DNA from: Paracoccaceae bacterium
GTDB lineage: Bacteria > Pseudomonadota > Alphaproteobacteria > Rhodobacterales > Rhodobacteraceae
Assembly: GCA_021767525.1 (NCBI GenBank)
Contig: JAASTF010000115.1
Coordinates: 1-9,124 of the forward strand
Length of the DNA: 9,124 nucleotides
Direction: 5' to 3'
Shown here: positions 1-5,569 of the stretch, in pieces
Position numbering within the stretch: position 1 is the stretch's first letter
Layout of the letters: every line of letters starts with the position of its first letter
Made by a program: the position numbers and the translations under genes
Notes under the pieces: model-generated
What the model was told of the DNA's origin: nothing
Seen by the model: only the letters and a program-made list of their open reading frames with translations
Databases searched by the model: none

Positions 1-159
1 GGCATGGCCGCCTTTTTCGAAGGGGTCGGCACGGGCGACACCGCCGGCATCTGGGAAGGCGCGCCCAACCAGCGCCCCGAATTCCGCGCGCAGAACCTCA
101 AAAAGCTCGAACGCGCCGAAAAGGCACGTGTCGCGGCGAACGGGGGTGTCAAATGCTGA
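1..159 (+). CDS. bchY: Chlorophyllide a reductase subunit Y, C-terminal end (partial)
   Basis: An open frame enters from the left edge and gives 52 residues before the TGA at 157-159. The visible tail (GMAAFFEGVGTG early on, then a charged, Lys/Glu/Ala-rich end) resembles the C-terminus of BchY as I remember it. The stronger argument is position: the stop overlaps the bchZ start in the sequence ATGCTGA (7-base overlap), and bchY and bchZ are normally adjacent and translationally coupled. BchY pairs with BchZ to form the catalytic component of chlorophyllide a oxidoreductase and supplies most of the cysteines holding its 4Fe-4S cluster. Those cysteines lie in the N-terminal part, outside this window, so nothing catalytic can be checked here. 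Confidence 0.8.
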   Translation, partial: GMAAFFEGVGTGDTAGIWEGAPNQRPEFRAQNLKKLERAEKARVAANGGVKC

Positions 160-1622
160 TCCAGGACCATGACCGCGCTGGCGGCTATTGGGGTGCTGTT
201 TACGCCTTCACCGCCGTCAAGGGCCTGCAGGTCGTGATCGACGGGCCGGTGGGCTGCGAAAACCTGCCTGTTACCTCGGTTCTGCATTACACCGACGCGC
301 TGCCGCCGCATGAATTGCCCATCGTCGTCACGGGCCTGGCCGAAGAGGAACTGGGCCGCGACGGCACCGAGGGCGCGATGAAACGCGCCTGGGACACGCT
401 GGACCCGGCGCTGCCGTCGGTGGTCGTCACCGGCTCGATCGCGGAAATGATCGGCGGTGGCGTCACGCCGCAGGGCACCAATATCCAACGTTTCCTGCCC
501 CGCACCATCGACGAGGATCAGTGGGAAAGCGCCGACCGCGCGATGACCTGGATCTTCACCGAGTTCGGCATGACCAAGGGCCGCATGCCGCCCGAGAAAA
601 AGCGCGAAGAGGGTGCCGCCCCCCGCGTCAACATCCTTGGGCCGATGTATGGCACGTTCAACATGCCGTCCGACCTGGCCGAGATTCGCCGCCTGGTCGA
701 AGGCATCGGCGCAACGGTCAACATGGTCATGCCCCTGGGCAGCCACCTGGCCGAAATGCGCAACCTGGTAAATGCCGATGTGAACATCTGCATGTATCGC
801 GAATTCGGCCGCGGCCTGGCGGAGGTTCTGGGAAAACCGTATCTTCAGGCGCCCATCGGCATCGACAGCACCACGCGCTTTCTGCGCAAGCTGGGCGAGA
901 TGCTGGGGCTGGACCCCGAGCCGTTCATCGAACGCGAAAAGCATTCCACCATCAAACCGGTCTGGGATCTGTGGCGCAGCGTGACGCAGGATTTCTTTGC
1001 CACCGCCAGCTTTGCCATCGTGGCCAACGAAACCTATGCCCGCGGCATCCGCCATTACATGGAAAGCGACCTGGGCCTGCCCTGCGCCTTCGCCGTGGCC
1101 CGCAGCGCCGGCACGAAAACCAACAACGAAGAAGTGCGCGCTCTGATGCATCAAAAGCGCCCGCTGATCGTGATGGGCTCGATCAACGAAAAAATGTACC
1201 TGGCCGAAATGAACCCCGGGCACGGGCCGCAGCCCGCGTTCATCCCCGCCTCGTTCCCCGGCGCGGCGATCCGGCGGCACACCGGCACGCCTTTCATGGG
1301 CTACGCCGGCGCGACTTACCTTTTGCAAGAGGTGTGCAATGGCCTGTTCGACGCGCTGTTCCACATCCTGCCGCTGGGCAGCCAGATGGACGAGGCGCCC
1401 GCCACGCCCACCAACCTGCGCCGCGATTTCCCCTGGGATCAGGATGCCCAGGCCGAGCTGGACCGCATCGTGGCCAGCCACCCCGTTCTGACCCGCATTT
1501 CCGCCGCCAAACAACTGCGCGACGCCGCCGAAGAGCGCGCATTGCAGCAAGGCGACGAGCGGGTGGTCATCGAAACAATCAAGGCACTGGCGCCCCGCGG
1601 CGCCGGGGCCAAAACCGAATAA
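153..1622 (+). CDS. bchZ: Chlorophyllide a reductase subunit Z
   Basis: The 489-residue product has the usual BchZ length. Chlorophyllide a oxidoreductase (BchX reductase plus BchYZ) is nitrogenase-like; it reduces the C7-C8 double bond of ring B, turning a chlorin into a bacteriochlorin on the way to bacteriochlorophyll a. Cys35, in the motif DGPVGCENLP, is where the family's single BchZ ligand to the 4Fe-4S cluster sits; BchY supplies the others. Residues 1 to about 420 form the nitrogenase component-1-like domain. From about 428 to 480 (starting FPWDQDAQ) lies a short helical tail like the PCP_red domain of the light-independent protochlorophyllide reductase subunit B. The ATG start lies inside the last codons of bchY, which indicates translational coupling. 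pufQ begins 17 bases after the stop, so the puf promoter, if placed as in Rhodobacter, would lie in the 3' part of this gene. I could not identify it. Confidence 0.96.
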   Translation: MLIQDHDRAGGYWGAVYAFTAVKGLQVVIDGPVGCENLPVTSVLHYTDALPPHELPIVVTGLAEEELGRDGTEGAMKRAWDTLDPALPSVVVTGSIAEMIGGGVTPQGTNIQRFLPRTIDEDQWESADRAMTWIFTEFGMTKGRMPPEKKREEGAAPRVNILGPMYGTFNMPSDLAEIRRLVEGIGATVNMVMPLGSHLAEMRNLVNADVNICMYREFGRGLAEVLGKPYLQAPIGIDSTTRFLRKLGEMLGLDPEPFIEREKHSTIKPVWDLWRSVTQDFFATASFAIVANETYARGIRHYMESDLGLPCAFAVARSAGTKTNNEEVRALMHQKRPLIVMGSINEKMYLAEMNPGHGPQPAFIPASFPGAAIRRHTGTPFMGYAGATYLLQEVCNGLFDALFHILPLGSQMDEAPATPTNLRRDFPWDQDAQAELDRIVASHPVLTRISAAKQLRDAAEERALQQGDERVVIETIKALAPRGAGAKTE

Positions 1623-1639
1623 CCAATGGAGGACGACAC

Positions 1640-1867
1640 ATGACCGATGTGACCTCGAAACTGCCGACCCGGGCCAGCCGGAACATCTCGCGCCGCAGCG
1701 CCGAGTTCCGGGTGTTCTTTGCCCTGTTTTTCGTCGTGGCGATCCCGTTCGCGACGATTGCATGGGTTCGGGCCGTGGCGCGGGAACGCACGCTGATCAC
1801 CCGGGGGCCGCTGGCGCGCGCCTGGGCCGAGGCCGACCGCATCACGCCCATCGTATTCTCGGTCTGA
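1640..1867 (+). CDS. pufQ: PufQ, bacteriochlorophyll-related membrane protein
   Basis: The ORF encodes 75 residues, matching the roughly 74 of known PufQ. A GGAGG ribosome site at 1628-1632 lies 7 bases before the ATG. The N-terminus is basic (several Arg within residues 11-24), followed by one hydrophobic segment at about 24-44 (FRVFFALFFVVAIPFATIAW) and an Arg-rich then mixed tail, the usual one-span PufQ layout. PufQ is the first gene of the puf operon in Rhodobacter, where it is needed for normal bacteriochlorophyll formation; proposed roles as a tetrapyrrole carrier or regulator are not settled. The position between bchZ and pufB strongly supports the call. A small inverted repeat, GGTCT/AGACC at 1861-1874, covers the stop codon and begins the structured pufQ-pufB gap. 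Confidence 0.93.
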   Translation: MTDVTSKLPTRASRNISRRSAEFRVFFALFFVVAIPFATIAWVRAVARERTLITRGPLARAWAEADRITPIVFSV

Positions 1868-1965
1868 CCAGACCGAACCCGAGACTGACCATTCCTTAGG
1901 GATGGACAGGCCTGAAGGGCCCGGCAACGGGCCCGGATGGACCCTGCCGCGAGGGGTTCGCGGCG
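1861..1965 (+). promoter_or_regulatory. Tandem hairpins in the pufQ-pufB gap
   Basis: Four adjacent inverted repeats precede pufB: 1861-1865 with 1870-1874 (5 bp, loop GACC); 1889-1895 with 1899-1905 (7 bp, one G-U, 3-base loop); 1917-1923 with 1928-1934 (GGGCCCG/CGGGCCC, loop GCAA, a GNRA tetraloop); and 1946-1952 with 1958-1964 (GCCGCGA/TCGCGGC, 5-base loop). None is followed by a U-tract, so these look like RNA stability or processing elements rather than terminators. In Rhodobacter the pufQ-pufB stretch is where the primary transcript is cut and where the 5' end of the stable pufBA mRNA arises. The same role here is inference. The first repeat is weak; the last two are clear. Confidence 0.65.
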
Positions 1966-1992
1966 TCAGCATAACGTTCCGGAGGAAAGTTC

Positions 1993-2142
1993 ATGGCTGA
2001 TAATACCGACCTGTCCTTCACAGGTCTTACCGACGAGCAGGCCCAAGAGCTGCATTCCGTCTATATGAGCGGCCTCTGGCTGTTCGTGGCGGTCGCAGTG
2101 GTTGCCCACCTGGCAACCTACATCTGGGCACCGTGGTTCTGA
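1993..2142 (+). CDS. pufB: Light-harvesting 1 beta polypeptide
   Basis: This is the 49-residue beta chain of the core antenna ring. Ribosome site GGAGGA at 1981-1986 fixes the ATG. The polar N-terminal part (FTGLTDEQAQELH) is the typical cytoplasmic beta-chain segment, with the conserved His21 eighteen residues before the bacteriochlorophyll ligand. One membrane helix spans about 24-46. His39 is the expected axial ligand to bacteriochlorophyll a, and Trp45 (ligand +6), in the C-terminal IWAPWF, is the residue known in LH1 to hydrogen-bond the pigment acetyl group. PufB pairs with PufA in alpha/beta units around the reaction centre. Only 13 bases separate it from pufA, so the two are co-translated in near-equal amounts. 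Confidence 0.97.
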   Translation: MADNTDLSFTGLTDEQAQELHSVYMSGLWLFVAVAVVAHLATYIWAPWF

Positions 2143-2155
2143 GGGGAGCGAAGAA

Positions 2156-2323
2156 ATGGCAAAGTTCTACAAGATTTGGCTGGTCTTCGATCCGCGTCGT
2201 GTGTTTGTCGCACAGGGCGTCTTCCTCTTTCTGCTGGCGGTGATGATTCACCTGGTGGTGCTTTCGAACGGTATCAACTGGTTCGAAAACGCAGCCGCTT
2301 CGCGCGCCGCCGCAACCGAGTGA
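2156..2323 (+). CDS. pufA: Light-harvesting 1 alpha polypeptide
   Basis: The product is the 55-residue LH1 alpha chain. Its ribosome site is GGGGAG at 2143-2148, directly after the pufB stop. The N-terminus FYKIWLVFDPRRVFVAQGVF is a near-universal LH1 alpha signature. The single membrane helix runs from about 15 to 37, and His32 in the motif AVMIHLVVLS is the axial ligand to bacteriochlorophyll a. The C-terminal tail (GINWFENAA, then an Ala-rich end) faces the periplasm; some species trim it after translation, and whether that happens here is unknown. A strong hairpin begins 25 bases after the stop and probably shields the pufBA message from 3' decay, allowing more antenna than reaction-centre protein. 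Confidence 0.97.
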   Translation: MAKFYKIWLVFDPRRVFVAQGVFLFLLAVMIHLVVLSNGINWFENAAASRAAATE

Positions 2324-2348
2324 CCACGGGCGCAAGCCTGGCAAAGAC

Positions 2349-2377
2349 CGCTGCGGGCGGCACGTCCGCCCGCAGCG
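2349..2377 (+). promoter_or_regulatory. pufA-pufL intercistronic mRNA-stabilising hairpin
   Basis: This is a perfect 12-bp stem, CGCTGCGGGCGG (2349-2360) with CCGCCCGCAGCG (2366-2377), closed by the 5-base loop CACGT. It is nearly all G-C and is followed by AACCATAACC, with no U-tract, so it should not terminate transcription efficiently. In Rhodobacter a hairpin at exactly this place blocks 3'-to-5' exonucleases, so the pufBA segment outlives pufLM and LH1 outnumbers reaction centres. Position, strength and lack of a T-run all support the same role here. Confidence 0.88.
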
Positions 2378-2418
2378 AACCATAACCACAAGAAAACGAC
2401 GGCTAAGGTCTGAACAGG

Positions 2419-2438
2419 CCGCGCCGCCAAACGCGGAG
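2419..2438 (+). promoter_or_regulatory. Small hairpin touching the pufL ribosome-binding site
   Basis: CCGCG (2419-2423) can pair with CGCGG (2432-2436) across an 8-base loop. The most plausible pufL ribosome site is GGAG at 2435-2438, 10 bases before the ATG, so two of its bases lie in the 3' arm. A second candidate, AGGA at 2443-2446, is only 2 bases from the start and too close. The stem could reduce pufL translation relative to pufBA. The pairing is seen; its effect is inference, and a 5-bp stem is only marginally stable. Confidence 0.4.
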
Positions 2439-2448
2439 ACTTAGGAAG

Positions 2449-3288
2449 ATGGCGCTGCTCAGCTTCGAGAAAAAGTATCGCGTCCGCGGAGGGACGCTGA
2501 TCGGCGGCGATCTGTTCGACTTCTGGGTGGGGCCCTTCTACGTGGGCTTCTTCGGGGTCACGACCGCCTTTTTTGCCATTCTTGGCACAATCCTCATTTT
2601 CTGGGGGGCGGCCCAACAGGGCACGTTCAACCCCTGGCTTATCAACATCGCGCCGCCCGACCTGTCTTATGGCCTGGGCATCGCACCGCTGAACGAAGGC
2701 GGGCTGTGGCAGTTCATCACGATCTGCGCCACCGCCAGTTTCGTCAGCTGGGCCCTGCGCGAGGTCGAGATCTGCCGAAAGCTGGGCATCGGGTATCACG
2801 TGCCCTTCGCCTTCAGCTTTGCGATCCTGGCCTATGTCACGCTGGTCATCTTCCGCCCGCTTCTGATGGGCGCCTGGGGGCATGGTTTCCCGTACGGGAT
2901 CTTCAGCCACCTCGACTGGGTCAGCAACACGGGCTACGCCTATCTGCACTTCCACTACAACCCGGCGCATATGCTGGCGGTGACGCTGTTCTTTACCACC
3001 ACCCTGGCGCTGGCGCTGCATGGCGGTCTGATCCTGTCGGCGGCGAACCCCGAAAAGGGCGAAATCGCCAAGACCCCCGATCACGAAGACACGTTCTTTC
3101 GCGATTTCATCGGCTATTCGGTCGGCACCCTGGGCATTCACCGCCTCGGTTTCCTGCTGGCCATCAACGCCGTCTTCTTCAGCGCGGTCTGCATCATCAT
3201 TTCCGGCCCGGTCTGGACCAAGGGTTGGCCCGAATGGTGGAACTGGTGGCTTGAGCTGCCGATCTGGCCCTCTCAGGTGGGGATGTAA
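2449..3288 (+). CDS. pufL: Photosynthetic reaction centre L subunit
   Basis: The 279-residue L subunit has the five membrane helices of the type II reaction centre core. The start MALLSFEKKYRVRGGTLIGG is the classic PufL N-terminus. Dropping the initiator Met, the functional residues fall on the standard numbers: His153 (accessory bacteriochlorophyll), His168 and His173 (special-pair hydrogen bond and ligand), His190 and His230 (non-haem iron), Glu104 (hydrogen bond to bacteriopheophytin), and Glu212, Asp213 and Ser223 (proton delivery to QB). Nothing essential is missing, so the protein should be functional. L and M together bind the special pair, pheophytins, quinones and iron, and move electrons to ubiquinone. 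pufM starts 2 bases after the stop, with its ribosome site (GGGGA at 3279-3283) inside the end of pufL, so the two are translated together. Confidence 0.99.
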   Translation: MALLSFEKKYRVRGGTLIGGDLFDFWVGPFYVGFFGVTTAFFAILGTILIFWGAAQQGTFNPWLINIAPPDLSYGLGIAPLNEGGLWQFITICATASFVSWALREVEICRKLGIGYHVPFAFSFAILAYVTLVIFRPLLMGAWGHGFPYGIFSHLDWVSNTGYAYLHFHYNPAHMLAVTLFFTTTLALALHGGLILSAANPEKGEIAKTPDHEDTFFRDFIGYSVGTLGIHRLGFLLAINAVFFSAVCIIISGPVWTKGWPEWWNWWLELPIWPSQVGM

Positions 3289-3290
3289 CA

Positions 3291-4277
3291 ATGGCTGAGT
3301 ATCAAAACATATTCACGCAGGTGCAGGTGCGCGGGGCTGCCGAATGGGGCACCGACGACCAGGGCACCTTGATGGAAGACCGCGCTGGCACGCCGTTCTT
3401 TTCCAACCTTCTGGGCTGGTTCGGCAACGCGCAGCTGGGGCCGATCAATGTCGGCATGGTCGGCATCGCCTCGATCGCGTCGGGCCTTGTATGGTTCGTC
3501 ATCGTCGGGATGAACATGCTGGCCCAGGTCGACTGGTCGATCCCCGAGTTCATCCGGCAGCTGTTCTGGCTGGCGCTTGAACCGCCCAGCCCCGAATACG
3601 GGCTGCGCATACCGCCGCTGAACGATGGCGGCTGGTATATCATCTCCAGCTTCTTCCTGCTGGTGTCGGTGATGCTCTGGTGGCTGCGGTCCTGGCAGCT
3701 GGCGGCCGAACAGAAGATGGGCAAGCACGTTTTCTGGGCCTTCGGCTCGGCGATCTGGCTGTTCCTGGTTCTGGGCCTCTTCCGTCCGATCCTGATGGGA
3801 TCGTGGTCCGAGGCGGTGCCCTACGGCATCTTCCCGCACCTCGATTGGACGACCGCCTTCAGCATTCGCTACGGCAACCTCTACTATAACCCGTTCCACT
3901 GCCTTTCGATCGTGTTCCTCTATGGCTCGGTGCTGCTGTTCGCAATGCACGGCGCCACCATCCTGGCCGTCACCCGTTTCGGCGGCGACCGCGAGTTGGA
4001 GCAGATCTACGACCGGGGCACAGCCACCGAACGCGCCGCCCTTTTCTGGCGCTGGACGATGGGCTTCAACGCCACGATGGAAGGTATCCATCGCTGGGCC
4101 TGGTGGTTCGCGGTTCTCACGCCCATCACGGGGGGCATCGGCATCCTGCTGACCGGCACCGTGGTGGACAACTGGTTCATCTGGGCGCAAGAGCACAACT
4201 TTGCCCCCATGTATGACGGCTCCTACGGGTACGGGGACTACCAGTCCTACGAATCCTTCATCGGACAGGAGGGCTGA
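3291..4277 (+). CDS. pufM: Photosynthetic reaction centre M subunit
   Basis: The product is 328 residues, with the N-terminus MAEYQNIFTQVQVRG typical of PufM and five membrane helices. In numbering without the initiator Met, the expected ligands are present: His182 (accessory bacteriochlorophyll), His202 (special pair), and His219, Glu234 and His266 (non-haem iron). Tyr210, which tunes primary electron transfer, and Trp252, which packs against QA, are also in place. The Rhodobacter sphaeroides M chain ends near residue 307 of this numbering; here about 20 residues follow, containing Tyr308, 312, 314, 317 and 320 (counted with Met) among Gly, Asp and Ser. Longer M C-termini occur in species whose reaction centre carries a tetraheme subunit, and the next gene is pufC, so a docking contact is likely but not proven. 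AGGAGGG at 4267-4273, within the end of the gene, serves pufC. Confidence 0.99.
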   Translation: MAEYQNIFTQVQVRGAAEWGTDDQGTLMEDRAGTPFFSNLLGWFGNAQLGPINVGMVGIASIASGLVWFVIVGMNMLAQVDWSIPEFIRQLFWLALEPPSPEYGLRIPPLNDGGWYIISSFFLLVSVMLWWLRSWQLAAEQKMGKHVFWAFGSAIWLFLVLGLFRPILMGSWSEAVPYGIFPHLDWTTAFSIRYGNLYYNPFHCLSIVFLYGSVLLFAMHGATILAVTRFGGDRELEQIYDRGTATERAALFWRWTMGFNATMEGIHRWAWWFAVLTPITGGIGILLTGTVVDNWFIWAQEHNFAPMYDGSYGYGDYQSYESFIGQEG

Positions 4278-4280
4278 GCG

Positions 4281-5408
4281 ATGCTTCCCAAGTGGTTCAA
4301 CGAATGGAACCGGGACAACCCCACCAACATCTACACACCGGGTATCCTGGTGGGTGTGGTGGGGGGCGCTGTCCTGGTGGCCGCTCTGCTGGTGGCCTGG
4401 GGGCAACCCTTCGCGACCAACAGCCTGCAAACCGGCCCGCGCGGCACCGGCATGTCGGTGCCCGAGTTCAAGGCCGACCTGGCCACCCCCGATCCCGCGA
4501 TCGAGGGTGTCATGGAAAACCCGCCCTACATTCCCGAAGGCGGCGAGGACCTGGCCGGCGACATCTATCAGAACGTCCAGGTGCTGGGTGATCTGACCGA
4601 TGACAACTTCAACCGGCTGATGCTGGCCATGACCGAATGGGTCGCCCCCGACGAGGGCTGTGCCTATTGCCACGGCGATGTGGACATCTCGGAATACGGC
4701 AACGACGACCTTTACACCAAGGTCGTGTCGCGCCGGATGATCCAGATGACCCAGAACATCAACGAAAACTGGGATGGCCACGTGAACGCGAACAAAGAGG
4801 TGGGCGTGACCTGCTATACCTGTCACCGCGGTCAGAACGTGCCCAGCGAAATCTGGTTCCGCCTTGGCCCGGTTACCTCGTCCACCGCTGGCTGGTCGGC
4901 CAACCAGAACCGCGTGACGGTGCAATCGCAATTCACCTCGCTGCCCTCGGATGCTCTGGAATCCTACCTGCTCGATTATCAGCGGATCGGCGTGCACAAC
5001 CTGGAAAGCCGCGTCTCCGAAGACGTGACAGACCCGGACGTGCCGACCTGGCAGAATACCGAGCGGACCTTCTCGCTGATGAACTATTTCAGCAACTCGC
5101 TCGGGGTGAACTGCGTCTTTTGCCACAACAGCCGGGCCTTCTATGACCCCGCGCAGGTGACGCCGCAATGGTCCACCGCCAGCCTGGGCATCGCAATGGT
5201 GCAAGAGCTGAACAACGACTACCTGGTGCCGCTCAAGGATGAGTATCCGCCTGAACGTCTGGGCCCGGTCTTTGCCGACGCGCCCAAGGCTGCCTGCAAG
5301 ACCTGTCACAAGGGCTATCAGCAGCCGCTGCAAGGCACCAACGTGATCGCCGACTGGCCCGAACTGGCCACCACCGGCGCGCCGGAATACCAGCCGGCCA
5401 CGCAATAG
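4281..5408 (+). CDS. pufC: Reaction-centre-bound tetraheme cytochrome subunit
   Basis: The 375-residue product carries four CxxCH haem motifs: 127-131 (CAYCH), 178-182 (CYTCH), 278-282 (CVFCH) and 339-343 (CKTCH), the PufC pattern of two pairs. Candidate axial Met ligands precede the motifs (Met114 or 117, Met153 or 156, Met267). His167, in WDGHV before the second motif, matches the place of the His that ligates the fourth haem in the Blastochloris viridis subunit. PufC sits on the periplasmic face of the reaction centre and re-reduces the special pair with electrons from soluble cytochromes, here plausibly the CycA encoded nearby. The N-terminus has one hydrophobic span at about 20-40 and no lipobox cysteine, so the protein is probably held by an uncleaved helix rather than by lipid as in B. 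viridis. The pufM-pufC gap is 3 bases. No pufX follows. Confidence 0.97.
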   Translation: MLPKWFNEWNRDNPTNIYTPGILVGVVGGAVLVAALLVAWGQPFATNSLQTGPRGTGMSVPEFKADLATPDPAIEGVMENPPYIPEGGEDLAGDIYQNVQVLGDLTDDNFNRLMLAMTEWVAPDEGCAYCHGDVDISEYGNDDLYTKVVSRRMIQMTQNINENWDGHVNANKEVGVTCYTCHRGQNVPSEIWFRLGPVTSSTAGWSANQNRVTVQSQFTSLPSDALESYLLDYQRIGVHNLESRVSEDVTDPDVPTWQNTERTFSLMNYFSNSLGVNCVFCHNSRAFYDPAQVTPQWSTASLGIAMVQELNNDYLVPLKDEYPPERLGPVFADAPKAACKTCHKGYQQPLQGTNVIADWPELATTGAPEYQPATQ

Positions 5409-5510
5409 GGCGGTTTCGCCGCCCTCGCCTCGTTCGGTCCCCGATTGTGTCCCGGGGGCCGGACTTCGGGGGAAACCCCGGGTCCCTTCCTGTTGGCGAC
5501 AGGAACCTGG
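5407..5510 (+). other. Structured 3' region of the puf transcript
   Basis: No coding sequence is supported between pufC and dxs. The stretch before the terminator holds three inverted repeats: AGGGCGG/CCGCCCT at 5407-5413 and 5419-5425, overlapping the pufC stop; CCCGGGG/CCCCGGG at 5451-5457 and 5476-5482; and TTCCTGT/ACAGGAA at 5487-5493 and 5499-5505. Together with the terminator that follows, this forms a compact folded 3' end of about 140 bases. In Rhodobacter sphaeroides the small RNA PcrX is cut from the equivalent puf 3' end. A similar product is possible here, but nothing in the sequence proves it. Confidence 0.5.
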
Positions 5511-5550
5511 CGCCGCATCCGGGACACCTCGGATGCGGCGTTTTGGTTTT
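5511..5550 (+). terminator. Rho-independent terminator of the puf operon
   Basis: A perfect 10-bp stem, CGCCGCATCC (5511-5520) with GGATGCGGCG (5531-5540), has a 10-base loop and is followed immediately by TTTTGGTTTT. This is the textbook layout of an intrinsic terminator on the plus strand. Its end lies only 20 bases before the dxs ATG and 7 before the dxs ribosome site, leaving no room for a complete promoter between them. Either it is leaky and dxs is partly read from puf, or the dxs promoter lies upstream and its transcript starts near or inside this structure. Confidence 0.85.
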
Positions 5551-5569
5551 CACATAAAGGAGTCACGCG

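Noticed and set aside
1500..1639. puf promoter with RegA/PrrA-type half sites (GCGAC next to GCCGC at 1519-1528)
   Set aside because: In Rhodobacter the puf promoter lies near here, but the half sites have no spacer and sit in GC-rich coding sequence. No convincing -35/-10 pair, CrtJ/PpsR site (TGT-N12-ACA) or FNR site was found.
521..1867. A 448-codon frame on the plus strand whose end is pufQ
   Set aside because: Only the last 75 codons, after GGAGG and the ATG at 1640, encode PufQ. The rest is out of frame with bchZ and Arg/Pro/His-rich, so a fusion is not credible.
3273..5405. A 710-codon open frame on the minus strand across pufM and pufC
   Set aside because: It is a shadow of two certain genes, with His/Gly/Arg/Val-rich composition typical of reverse-frame translation and no recognisable domain.
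5409..5569. A pufX gene after pufM or pufC
   Set aside because: pufM is followed directly by pufC, and the region after pufC has no ORF of suitable length with a membrane span.
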